Positions 9,820 to 18,096 of a DNA stretch of 64,000 nt are shown piece by piece. The stretch comes from Phycisphaerales bacterium (GTDB lineage: Bacteria > Planctomycetota > Phycisphaerae > Phycisphaerales > UBA1924). Location: contig JAEPOJ010000007.1 in the NCBI GenBank assembly GCA_017642965.1, forward strand, positions 14,436 through 78,435, read 5' to 3'. Position 1 is the first letter of the stretch. Each line of letters opens with the position of its first letter. The notes below the pieces were generated by a model. The model worked only from the letters and a program-made list of their open reading frames with translations. It was not told the origin of the DNA and did no database searches. The position numbers and the translations under genes are program-made.

Positions 9820-11265
9820 TTACCGCCTGCTGAGTGCGGCGAATATGAGCGCGATGGTTTTATGGATGATATAGAGATCAAGCAGGAAGGTGGCGCGTTC
9901 AACATACTCAATGTCGTACCGGATCCATTCCTGGAAATCTGCGCCGTCCGCCCGTGTACGCCGGATCTGCCAGAGCCCGGTCACGCCAGGGCGCACGCTC
10001 AGGCGGGCCTCACGCCAGCCGGGGCAGAGCTGATTCTCGGAAAACGGGCTCGGGCGCGGGCCGACCACGGACATGTGCCCGAGCAGCACATTCCAGAACT
10101 GGGGCAGCTCGTCGAGCTGCAGTTTGCGCAGCACGGCCCCCACCTTGGTGATCCGGGGATCCTTTTCCATGAAAAACTGCGGCCCGTCCGCCTGATTCTG
10201 GGCCTGGAGCTGCGCCTTCATGTCCTCCGCGTTGCGGTACATCGTGCGGAACTTCCAGCAGCGGAACTCCTTGCCGTTGATCGATTCTCGCTTGTGTCCA
10301 AAGAAGAACGGTGAGCGGTCCTCGATCCAGATGGCGGCCATGATGAACGGGTACAGCGGCAGCGTGAACGCCAAGGCGACGAGGGCGAAGCAGATATCGA
10401 ACATCCGTTTGAAGAGACTCGATGTATACGTGGCGGCCTCATCGATCCGTCGCTCGGGGCGGGTCTGGATCGCCTCGATATCGCGCCACTCGATCTCGTC
10501 CGGCTCCGGACGCATGTCCGGGTGATCCCAGAGCACCGCAGGCCCGACGCCGGATTTACCCTTGGGGATGCTCCTGCCTGAACCGATCCAGATCGGCCCC
10601 GTGACCGCACTCGGGTCTGTCTCGCCCGCATCTTCGTCCGCCCAGCACTCTTCGCCCACACGGTTCACCCGCCCGATCGTTGTCCGGGGGTGCTTCCATT
10701 CCTGTGCAAGGTCACGAACAAACTGAGCTTGCTCGATATCGAGATCACCCCGGTAGACACGACCCTCGCTGCGAATGGCGGCACGGAGATCATCGGGAAT
10801 GATGTGACGCAGGCGTGCCCATGAACGCGAATCATCTTCCATGCTCGCCCAGTCGAAGGCGATATCAGGATTGGTGGTCAGCGCAACCCGTGCTTGACGC
10901 TTGCTCCGGTTCGACTCGTACTCACGGCGGAATCTCAGGAACTGCCCGTCCGCGCGTGCCTCGACAACCTCGCGATACTCCGACTGCTCGCTCTGACGCA
11001 GGCGGATCATCAGCAGGTCTGGGTTCAGCCAGCACATCAGGTCCAGCGCCTTGTGCAGTTGCATGATCACGAGGTGATCTCTGCTTACCAAGAGGTACAG
11101 CTCGGCACGCTTATCGATCTCGATACCCGGTGAACCGACCGGTATGATCTGGATGCCGCGCGATTTCCAGTATCTGGCGTGAAGCTGGGCTGGCGTGAGC
11201 CCCCAAAGCGTGTGCGTGTCCTGCGTCTCCTTCGCAGTCTCCCCCTGAACGCCCGTCGCGATCAT
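9820..11265 (-). CDS. Polyprenyl-phosphate sugar transferase with unusual N-terminal region
   Basis: The C-terminal half (about residues 265-481) is a bacterial sugar transferase domain: one hydrophobic helix (FDICFALVALAFTLPLYPFIM), KFRTM, DELPQFWNVLLGHMSVVGPRP and SVRPGVTGLWQI. This family transfers a sugar phosphate from a nucleotide sugar to undecaprenyl phosphate, the first step of exopolysaccharide synthesis. The first 260 residues are soluble, charged and not the four-helix or CoA-binding-like domain normally seen in WcaJ/WbaP-type enzymes; I do not recognise them. The start overlaps the stop of the Wzz/ATPase gene (ATGA), so the genes are translationally coupled. Confidence 0.88.
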   Translation of the reverse strand: MIATGVQGETAKETQDTHTLWGLTPAQLHARYWKSRGIQIIPVGSPGIEIDKRAELYLLVSRDHLVIMQLHKALDLMCWLNPDLLMIRLRQSEQSEYREVVEARADGQFLRFRREYESNRSKRQARVALTTNPDIAFDWASMEDDSRSWARLRHIIPDDLRAAIRSEGRVYRGDLDIEQAQFVRDLAQEWKHPRTTIGRVNRVGEECWADEDAGETDPSAVTGPIWIGSGRSIPKGKSGVGPAVLWDHPDMRPEPDEIEWRDIEAIQTRPERRIDEAATYTSSLFKRMFDICFALVALAFTLPLYPFIMAAIWIEDRSPFFFGHKRESINGKEFRCWKFRTMYRNAEDMKAQLQAQNQADGPQFFMEKDPRITKVGAVLRKLQLDELPQFWNVLLGHMSVVGPRPSPFSENQLCPGWREARLSVRPGVTGLWQIRRTRADGADFQEWIRYDIEYVERATFLLDLYIIHKTIALIFAALSRR

Positions 11266-13490
11266 GGTTCAACCTTCCTGAGCTTGACACCGTTCGCGTC
11301 TGTGCGGCGCCCGGCAAAGAGCGAACCCGCGACCGGCCCGACACGGTTGCCCTGACGATGCTCGTGTTCCTGCTGCTGGCGGGAGAACTGGCGAGAGAAA
11401 TGCACGGACATGCTGCTCGTCGAGTGGCGAATCTCGTGCATCGACGCGCGATTGAAGATGGTCGCCGCGATCGTGCCGTCCACCGCGTGGATCTGATCGA
11501 TCGCCTTCTTGATGAGGGGCTTGTATTGTCCGCGACCAACAACGAGCATGACCCCGTCGGCCTGCGGCGAAACGAAGGCCGCCTCAACACTGCCCAGGAT
11601 CGGGCCGGTGTCGATCAGGATCGTGTCGTACTCAGCCTTGAGCGGCTCCAGGAGTGCCTCAACACTGCGAGGCGAGAGCTTGCTGACACGCATGTCATCA
11701 CCGTAACCCGCTGGCAGGATCGATAGCCCGGGGAACTCGGTTTCATGGACGAGCTGCAAAACTTCCTCGGTCTCAGTCAACCGATCGGCGAGACTGGGCG
11801 CACGCGAGTGTCCGAAATGAATACTCAGACCGCGCCCAATGAAGTCCAGATCTACCAGCAGTGTCCGATTCCCGCTCTCGGCGAAGGAGAGTCCCATCGC
11901 GATAATCAGACTCGTCTTTCCATCCCCCGGGGCGGGGCTGGTGACGCCGTAGACGCGGCTTGTCTGCTCCTTGTTCTTGATCTGCAGCTGCGAGCGGATC
12001 TGATGGACCGCGAACGCGGATGCGGATGCAAGCTCCTGGTCCTCGAGCGAGTTGCCCAGATCCGGGAGCATCCCGACGATGCCCGCGTGCGCACCCGTGA
12101 GAACCTCGTCATCGGAATACTTCACGCGGTGACTCAGATACCCAAGCGCGATGATGGCGATGACGGGCAGCGACCCCATTCCAACAAATCCCGCAGCGGC
12201 CATCTTGATCCGCGGATCGGACGTCGGCGCACGCGCCTCGATCGGCTTGGATGCGATGCTGATCTTGCCCGAGATCGAGGAGTTGTCTTCGAGCTTGGAC
12301 TCCGTTTCGATCATGTCGAGTCGTGTGTTGACCTCTGCAAGGCGGGTCTGTATGGATTCCTGGTCCTTGCGGAGCGAGGCGAGCGCGAGCGAGCTCGTGA
12401 ACAGACGCTCCGCGTAGGCCGACGCCTCTTTCACTTCACCCTGCAGTTCTGCCTGACGCGCCTTGAGGAGCGATTCGCTTGGGAGCGGGTTCCCCTCGTC
12501 GTCGTACAGCACCAGGTCTTCGCCCGAGCGGAGCTGTTCCATGCGATCATCGATGTTCTTCTGCAGCTTCTCGATCATCGAGGTGACACGCCGGACGTCG
12601 CGATGCTCGGCACGCAGCCCCTCGGCGATCATCATCTGGTCGCGATTCTCGATGAGCGCATCCCGCTGCTGGACGAGCGAGGCCATGCGAGAATCCCTGA
12701 GCGACGCCTCCTCAGGCGTCTCCGGAACAACCCGGACGACCTCCCCGTTCTCGGTAGAAGCGAGCCGCCCGAGGTATCGTTCTATTTCTGCCTGCTCTGC
12801 CTTCAACCCGCTGAGCTGCTTCGTGGCTTCTTCGATCAGCGGCTCAAGGTTCTCAGTCTTGAACTCCTTGACGATATCGGCGATTCTGGCGTCTGTCCGA
12901 TTCCGTTCGCTGTTCAGCTCCTGCTGCCGGAGCTTGAGAACGCTCACAACGCCGGGGTTTTTGATGCTCCCTTCCTTGCCGTACTTCTCAATGTACGCGG
13001 TCAGGACCGAATCGACGATCACCTGCGAAACCCTTGGGTCTGTGTGCTCATAGGTGACCCGGATGATCTCCTGCGCGCGTCGGTCCGGGAGGATCTGAAG
13101 GCGATCCATCACCTGGTCGAGGTCGAACAACACCCCTCGTCGGGCTTCCATGCTCTTGACCGCGTCGCTCTCAAGAGCCAACTTGACGACATCAACATTC
13201 CCAATAAGCTGCGCCTGCGAGTTCACAAAGCTCGTGAACATCTTTGGGGCGGTGCTCTGCTCGCTCTCGTACAGAACCTTTGGCAGCTCGGGCTGGATAC
13301 GCACAATGCCGGTGCTCGCGTAGAGCGGCTTGCGTGACATGTAACCAAGCACCGCACCGGACACGCCGAAAAGCAGACCGAGCACAATGACGAGGATGTA
13401 CTTGCCTCGCAGGTTCCTGTGGAGCATCACAAACGGGTTCGACTGGTGCTGCTCTCCGTCCATATCCCAGTTCATCTGATTCGCGTTCAT
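11262..13490 (-). CDS. Wzz-type chain-length determinant fused to BY-kinase-like ATPase
   Basis: This 742-residue protein has a first transmembrane helix at about 31-51, a long periplasmic coiled coil, a second helix near 440-460 and a cytoplasmic P-loop domain. The latter carries GDGKT at about 522-526, LLVDLD at about 543-548 and ILID near 625, the Walker A, A' and B pattern of bacterial tyrosine kinases. Such proteins control polymer length and export. The C-terminal tail is Ser/Gln/His-rich and holds no tyrosine cluster, so autophosphorylation of the usual kind is doubtful. The start overlaps the stop of the EpsI-like gene as ATGA; an upstream extension in the same frame lies inside that gene and is rejected. 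Confidence 0.88.
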   Translation of the reverse strand: MNANQMNWDMDGEQHQSNPFVMLHRNLRGKYILVIVLGLLFGVSGAVLGYMSRKPLYASTGIVRIQPELPKVLYESEQSTAPKMFTSFVNSQAQLIGNVDVVKLALESDAVKSMEARRGVLFDLDQVMDRLQILPDRRAQEIIRVTYEHTDPRVSQVIVDSVLTAYIEKYGKEGSIKNPGVVSVLKLRQQELNSERNRTDARIADIVKEFKTENLEPLIEEATKQLSGLKAEQAEIERYLGRLASTENGEVVRVVPETPEEASLRDSRMASLVQQRDALIENRDQMMIAEGLRAEHRDVRRVTSMIEKLQKNIDDRMEQLRSGEDLVLYDDEGNPLPSESLLKARQAELQGEVKEASAYAERLFTSSLALASLRKDQESIQTRLAEVNTRLDMIETESKLEDNSSISGKISIASKPIEARAPTSDPRIKMAAAGFVGMGSLPVIAIIALGYLSHRVKYSDDEVLTGAHAGIVGMLPDLGNSLEDQELASASAFAVHQIRSQLQIKNKEQTSRVYGVTSPAPGDGKTSLIIAMGLSFAESGNRTLLVDLDFIGRGLSIHFGHSRAPSLADRLTETEEVLQLVHETEFPGLSILPAGYGDDMRVSKLSPRSVEALLEPLKAEYDTILIDTGPILGSVEAAFVSPQADGVMLVVGRGQYKPLIKKAIDQIHAVDGTIAATIFNRASMHEIRHSTSSMSVHFSRQFSRQQQEHEHRQGNRVGPVAGSLFAGRRTDANGVKLRKVEP

Positions 13491-14176
13491 GATGCGCTCC
13501 CTTCCTTTGGAGCCGTCTCCACGTCCGTCGATCGCACACGATCGATCGACGAACGAACAATCGAGTACATCTCGTTGAGGATCCATTCGTGATCGGCAGG
13601 GTCAACCGTACCGTCGATGATGATCTGCACTTGAGCCGCACCGTAATAGCGGTACTGATAGTCTGCGCTCAGGCGGTAGACATCACGCATGCTCACGCTC
13701 AGCTCGCCAGTCGGCAGCGCGAACACGTTGTAAACAGTGATATCCCGCTCATTCTGTCCGGCGAGACGATGATACTCGTACCTTGCCATCCGCTGTCCAT
13801 CAACGGATGTGAACTTGTCCTGCGAATCATCCGGTGTCAGCCAGCCGTTCGCCGGGTAGCACCGCGGGGGGTAGTGGCCCGCCATGTCGCGCGCGTCCCG
13901 GCACTGCACGATCATCAATGTCGCGCTGAGCTCACGCTCGCTGTGCACATATCGACGGGCATTGAGCCCGTTCGGACGCAGCAGGTTCGTCGCAGACTGA
14001 GGCAGCGGGACTTTCTCGCCCTGCCAACCATTGATGTCCACGGGGATCGATTCGATGATCGATTTGACCTCCTCGTGGTAGCGGTTGACCTCGGCAGACT
14101 CGGCCGGGCTTGACCTCAGCGCACCGATCACCACGAGGGCGATGAGTGCGGACGGGATGGCAAGCTTGTTGAACAC
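13487..14176 (-). CDS. Exosortase-associated EpsI-family protein
   Basis: This 229-residue protein has an N-terminal membrane anchor (IPSALIALVVIGAL) and a periplasmic domain with INGWQGEKVPLP and CRDARDMAGHYPPRCYPANGW. The H-x-P-x-x-CY segment around residues 101-107 with an upstream Cys at 92 is the EpsI (DUF3485) signature. EpsI proteins are found beside or fused to exosortases and polysaccharide export systems; their chemistry is not settled. Here the gene follows the exosortase by 7 bases and overlaps the Wzz/ATPase gene, so it is a core part of this operon. Confidence 0.88.
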   Translation of the reverse strand: MFNKLAIPSALIALVVIGALRSSPAESAEVNRYHEEVKSIIESIPVDINGWQGEKVPLPQSATNLLRPNGLNARRYVHSERELSATLMIVQCRDARDMAGHYPPRCYPANGWLTPDDSQDKFTSVDGQRMARYEYHRLAGQNERDITVYNVFALPTGELSVSMRDVYRLSADYQYRYYGAAQVQIIIDGTVDPADHEWILNEMYSIVRSSIDRVRSTDVETAPKEGSAS

Positions 14177-14183
14177 GGTGGCC

Positions 14184-15074
14184 TCAGCTCGATTGCGTTG
14201 CGAGTGTGAATCGGTAAGTCGGCACCATCGCCCAACGCAGGGCGCGGGTGATGCCGAGCAACATCAGGAACGCCAGCGGGAGCATGAGCCACCCTGCGAT
14301 GTCATGGAAGCCGTCCGGCCAGCCCTCGGGCAGGCGTTCCTGGTTGCCGTACATGACAACGGTCGGCGCGAGGCGAAGCACATTGCAGATGATCGCGGCA
14401 ACGGGGCTCAGCAGCAGCACCACCAGGCGGACAGAGTTCCGCAAGGGGACCGTAAAGGCAAACGCATACGCCACGAGCAGCAGCGCGAAGACCATGCGCA
14501 TCCCGTTGCACGCCTCTGCGACCGCGACAGGCATGTCGTTGATGTTGACAAGGTTGCCCGACCGTTCGACGTAGAAGCCCATCATCTCGAGCATCCCGGT
14601 TGTCACGCGGGCCGTTGCGTTCTGCAATGGGCCCGCAATCGCGAGGCGCAGGTTGCCCGGAATCGGCACCAGCAGCGCGAGGATCGCGACCGCCGGGAAG
14701 AAGTTCGCGGCGACCTGCGTGCCCACCACCGCGATGATCGCCCCCACCGCCATAAGCACGGCACCGCCGTGCAGGCCTGCCTGGAACGCCGTACGGAGAC
14801 TGACGGTGATGAGCAGATACCCGGCGATGATCATCACAAATCCGACCCAGCTGGGGCGGGGTGGGCATCGACGGAAACGGACCCTGCGGATCCAAACAAG
14901 CCAGATGGCGATCGGGATGACCAGGAAGATGTGGCTGGCTTCCTCGTCCTTGCTCGCGATCATGAGGATATCTTTCCACTGATCGAAGCCGGCGTAGATC
15001 GCCGCACCGAGCAGCACGATCACCATGACAACATGGCGGGCGCTCCATCCATATCGGGACTCAACGAGACTCAT
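14184..15074 (-). CDS. Exosortase (transmembrane sorting transpeptidase-like protease)
   Basis: This 296-residue polytopic protein carries the three exosortase catalytic residues: Cys189 in AVAEACNGMRMVFALLL, Arg234 in NVLRLAPTVVMYG and His257 in FHDIAGWLML. It would cleave the C-terminal sorting tails of exported proteins, and the two VPLPTA proteins at 3.5-5.0 kb are the obvious local substrates. The start at 15074 overlaps the upstream stop as ATGA; a longer reading with a charged leader would overlap that gene further and is rejected. EpsI is encoded as a separate downstream gene, unlike in some exosortase-EpsI fusions. Confidence 0.93.
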   Translation of the reverse strand: MSLVESRYGWSARHVVMVIVLLGAAIYAGFDQWKDILMIASKDEEASHIFLVIPIAIWLVWIRRVRFRRCPPRPSWVGFVMIIAGYLLITVSLRTAFQAGLHGGAVLMAVGAIIAVVGTQVAANFFPAVAILALLVPIPGNLRLAIAGPLQNATARVTTGMLEMMGFYVERSGNLVNINDMPVAVAEACNGMRMVFALLLVAYAFAFTVPLRNSVRLVVLLLSPVAAIICNVLRLAPTVVMYGNQERLPEGWPDGFHDIAGWLMLPLAFLMLLGITRALRWAMVPTYRFTLATQSS

Positions 15075-16006
15075 GCGTTCCGCCCCTTCCTGACCGTGCC
15101 CGTGACGACCTGATCGGTGACGCGGGCGCCGGGTAGAATCTTCGCCCCGGGGCACAGGACAGATCGAACGACCACCGCCCCGCGTCCCACTTCGGAGCCA
15201 GTCAGCGCCACCGAGTCATGAAGAATCGCACCCTCGGCCACGTTCGAGCCGGGTTCAGCGATGCTGAATGAGCTCTCCCAGTCCTCACGGTACGGGTCCT
15301 CGTCAATGGTTGAGCCCGCGCCGTACCCGGATGCGTGCGCGCGGAGCGCATCGAGATATTCGCTGATCGACCTGGCCGGGTGGACGTACGCCCGAGGACG
15401 CTCCACGACCGAGACCCGATGATCGTGCTTCCACGATTCAAGCGCCTGCTCCTTGAGATCGACGTACCCGACGGGCTTGATCGAGCGGAGCACGCCCACC
15501 CGGATGAGCCAGACACCCACGGGCGAGGCATCGCGTGCCGAGACGAGCGTGACGTCCGACTGCTTTCTCGCCATCGCGTGGACCAGGTCGTCAAGGCGTT
15601 CAAGATAGATCTGGGCACCCGAACTGACGATGATGTAGTCCTGATCGTCCATCTCACGAGTCGCGTCACTCAGGACCCCCGCGACACCCCGGATAGGCGA
15701 GGCATCCTGCTCAATCCGACAGCTCACCTGTCCCAGCTCGGTCTCGGGCTCACGGGTTGGTGCGGTGCTCTCCGTGTCCACGATCACACGCAGGTCCAGC
15801 CCCTCAAGCCCGAAGCGCTGGGCACAGAACTGGGCGTTCTCGGCATGGTGAGAGAGGATTGTTCCACGCACGAGGGGAAGATCGAGCAGGCTCCGACCGG
15901 CACGCCTGGCGAGCGGGGTCGAGCGCACAGAGCCATACAGAACCAGCATCGATTTGATCGATTCAAGCACGCTCTTCGAACTGGGTTGGCTCTGGGTCAA
16001 TGTCAT
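15071..16006 (-). CDS. Degenerate NDP-sugar pyrophosphorylase-like protein with left-handed beta-helix tail
   Basis: Residues about 110-225 follow the pattern of sugar-phosphate nucleotidyltransferases (DQDYIIVSSGAQIYLERLDDLV, SDVTLVSARD, then a closing strand, VHPARSISEYLDALRA). The last 70 residues form hexapeptide repeats (SNVAEGAILHDSVALTGSEVG, RGAVVVRSVLCPGAKILPGA). The glycine-rich nucleotide loop GGxGTRL expected near the N-terminus is not visible, and LVLYGSVRSTPLARRAG takes its place. It may therefore be a binding or regulatory homolog instead of an active enzyme. It heads the exosortase operon and is translationally coupled to the exosortase. Confidence 0.65.
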   Translation of the reverse strand: MTLTQSQPSSKSVLESIKSMLVLYGSVRSTPLARRAGRSLLDLPLVRGTILSHHAENAQFCAQRFGLEGLDLRVIVDTESTAPTREPETELGQVSCRIEQDASPIRGVAGVLSDATREMDDQDYIIVSSGAQIYLERLDDLVHAMARKQSDVTLVSARDASPVGVWLIRVGVLRSIKPVGYVDLKEQALESWKHDHRVSVVERPRAYVHPARSISEYLDALRAHASGYGAGSTIDEDPYREDWESSFSIAEPGSNVAEGAILHDSVALTGSEVGRGAVVVRSVLCPGAKILPGARVTDQVVTGTVRKGRNA

Positions 16007-16196
16007 TCGCTGACTCGTACAGCTCCCTCACCGCTGACGGGCTCAGAACACGATCTCACACCGACCGCGAAGACTGATCCGGGAATTCCTGAAATCTATC
16101 GGCAGTTCCCGCTCCCCGCTTTGGGGAGCCCCACCGAACACTGTAGGGTTGCCCAGATTCTGCAGAAGCGCAGAGACTGCGCGATAGTGACGACCT

Positions 16197-16898
16197 TTAC
16201 CGGTGAGTCTGGATCGGCGCATGGGACAGGCGCAGACCGTTCTCAACGGCCACCATTCCTACGTAACCCTCAGGGACAGAGATCGCGCTGAGTGTCCAAA
16301 TAACTGATCCGCATGCCCACCGCTCGCCGAACCGGCTTGACCGTTCCGTCGAACTGACCTCGGCGAGCTGCGCACCGAGTCCCCTGCCGTCTGCCTTGAG
16401 TACCGCCTCAAAGCTACACCAGCGTCGATACAAAGTGTCGGGCGGTGCCTTTTCATCCACACCGATGCCTTGAACACACATCGCATTCAAGACTTCTCGG
16501 TATTCTTTTTCATCTCCCACGGCTTCCACATCGATCCCGCAACGCCCGCCTCTGGAGACGACGATCGCAACACATCCGCGACGGCGAGTGACATTCAGAT
16601 CCATCTCTTCTCGTTTGTTTCCCGCGATCCGAGGCCTCCCCGCACTATCCCGCATGAGGCTGGCACTTCCCGGTTTGCATCCGGTTAAGGCGCATCCCCC
16701 CAGTTGCAGAAGGCCACGAGAGACGGCCATCGCCGTGCGATCGCGGTGATGAGCCTGCATCGCAATGTCGTTCGCATCACGATCGGTGAGGACGTGGGCG
16801 AGGGACTCTGCGAGCGCTTCGCTTGGCTCAATCACAAACACCCGAGCCGATTTCGGCTCGGGTGTCAGGCTGAGGATCAGTTCATCAATCAGGCCCAT
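16197..16898 (-). CDS. 4'-phosphopantetheinyl transferase (Sfp-like)
   Basis: The 233-residue protein shows GIDVEAV (Asp123, Glu125) and RRWCSFEAVLKADGRGL (Trp160, Glu164, Lys168), the two magnesium and CoA binding motifs of Sfp-type transferases. It moves the phosphopantetheine arm of CoA to a serine on a carrier protein. The region before GIDVE has SRGGR where SHS/SHT is common. Length fits the family. A perfect 12-bp hairpin with terminator features lies within codons 11-20, probably the terminator of the gene upstream. No carrier protein, PKS or NRPS gene is in the window, so the partner is unknown. Confidence 0.82.
   Translation of the reverse strand: MGLIDELILSLTPEPKSARVFVIEPSEALAESLAHVLTDRDANDIAMQAHHRDRTAMAVSRGLLQLGGCALTGCKPGSASLMRDSAGRPRIAGNKREEMDLNVTRRRGCVAIVVSRGGRCGIDVEAVGDEKEYREVLNAMCVQGIGVDEKAPPDTLYRRWCSFEAVLKADGRGLGAQLAEVSSTERSSRFGERWACGSVIWTLSAISVPEGYVGMVAVENGLRLSHAPIQTHR
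16830..16865 (-). terminator. Terminator-like hairpin overlapping the transferase 5' end
   Basis: ACACCCGAGCCG pairs perfectly with CGGCTCGGGTGT around a short loop, and on the minus strand it runs into TTTGTGATT. It lies about 75 bases after the stop of the Gly/Ser-rich protein gene, whose transcript it would end, yet it is also translated as LTPEPKSARVF in the transferase. Confidence 0.55.
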
Positions 16899-16938
16899 GC
16901 AGAGTGTATCGGCTCTTCAGGGGCGTGAGATCGATCGA

Positions 16939-17943
16939 TCACCGGATGCGAACGGTCCATGTGCGCATGTCTCGCTCCGGATTAAAGCTGTTCTGCGACT
17001 GTGTGTAGAGCATCAACGTCACGGTCGTATCAGACTCGAACTCGAGCTTGATCGAACTGCTCCGGGTGTTGAAAGAACCCAGGGCGCCGGTGCCGCCGCT
17101 CCCAAGGCGTCCGTCTTCCATGATCGCCGAGTTGTGTTCCAGGCGCGTCCCAGAGATCACCTGGAACGGCTGATCGGCCACGACGAGTTCGACATTATTG
17201 AAATAGACCCGATTGCCGATGACCGCGGCACTCATGCCCGCATCGTGGAACTCGACCCGCTGACCGCCTGTGGCGTTTCCTTCACGGTCGTACGATGGCT
17301 CGCCGATTGTGGGCACGGACTGGCGGCCGGCGCTTGAGCCCGATGCATTGCTGCTCGGAGCGTTGGCCGAACCGGAGTTGCTGCCTTCGCTCCCGAAGGA
17401 GAAGATGCCACCTCCGGATGCCTTGGCCTCAACAGGTGCTTGCACCCCTGCTGAGCCGCTCGATCCCTTGGTCGCACTGCTCGCTGCAGCGCCTCCACCA
17501 CCGCCACCACCACCGCTAGACGAGCTCGCGCCGCCCCCTCCGCCGCTGGAGCCGCCGATCCGGACTGAAGAGGCGTTGCTGCCCCCGCGGACGCTGCGGG
17601 AAGCAACGCTGATGCGTGAGCCATCGGACATTCGTCGGCTGGTACTGGCCGGCGCACTGCCCTTGCGTGTGTAACGAGCGCTGATGTTCCGCTTTGGTTC
17701 TAGTCGTGTAAAGGTGCGCCCGTCGGGCAGGCTCACACGGACCTCGACGAAATCGGCGCTGTCTCGTTTCGTTGCGGTGGGCTGCTTGTCGTTACCGGCT
17801 GCGTCCTGTTGACGCGACTCTGTCTCCCCAAGCTGAGGTTGTTCGTTGGCTGATTCGTCTGCCAATGCAAGGGGGGTCGCGAACCCCGCGCTGAGCACGA
17901 GGGCACCAAGGAAAGTACGGATAGGTTGATTGCTTCGGGGCAT
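16939..17943 (-). CDS. Secreted Gly/Ser-rich low-complexity protein
   Basis: This 334-residue protein starts at MPRSNQPIRTFLGALVLSAGFATPLALA, a signal peptide, after a GGAGGA ribosome site. Residues about 120-220 are a low-complexity tract of glycine and serine runs. The flanking parts look folded: an N-terminal SLPDGRTFTRLEP section and a C-terminal beta-rich section ending in TLMLYTQSQNSFNPERDMRTWTVRIR. I do not recognise a family. It may be a periplasmic or surface protein with a flexible linker. It is monocistronic and divergent from the aldehyde dehydrogenase gene. Confidence 0.75.
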   Translation of the reverse strand: MPRSNQPIRTFLGALVLSAGFATPLALADESANEQPQLGETESRQQDAAGNDKQPTATKRDSADFVEVRVSLPDGRTFTRLEPKRNISARYTRKGSAPASTSRRMSDGSRISVASRSVRGGSNASSVRIGGSSGGGGGASSSSGGGGGGGGAAASSATKGSSGSAGVQAPVEAKASGGGIFSFGSEGSNSGSANAPSSNASGSSAGRQSVPTIGEPSYDREGNATGGQRVEFHDAGMSAAVIGNRVYFNNVELVVADQPFQVISGTRLEHNSAIMEDGRLGSGGTGALGSFNTRSSSIKLEFESDTTVTLMLYTQSQNSFNPERDMRTWTVRIR

Positions 17944-18096
17944 CGCGGGTCCTCCAGGTTCAGACTGCCCACCATTTGTCCATATGCATTCGCTGTCAAG
18001 CGAGGTAATCCAGGAGAGTTCCTGCACCCCAATCGTCACAACCCGCGCTCAGGTCCGATTACGCGCTCTTGACGCATCATCTCTATATAGTCTCAC

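Noticed and set aside
11745-13337. 530-codon rightward frame opposite the Wzz/ATPase gene
   Set aside because: No ribosome site, no recognisable domain, and the opposite strand has a clear multi-domain protein with operon overlaps.
17400-17600. Repeat array in the Gly/Ser-rich gene as a CRISPR or tandem repeat locus
   Set aside because: It is coding low complexity (glycine and serine codon runs) without regular repeat and spacer lengths.
18069-18091. TTGACG and TATAGT as a sigma-70 promoter for the aldehyde dehydrogenase gene
   Set aside because: The spacing is only 11 bases, too short for a normal promoter.
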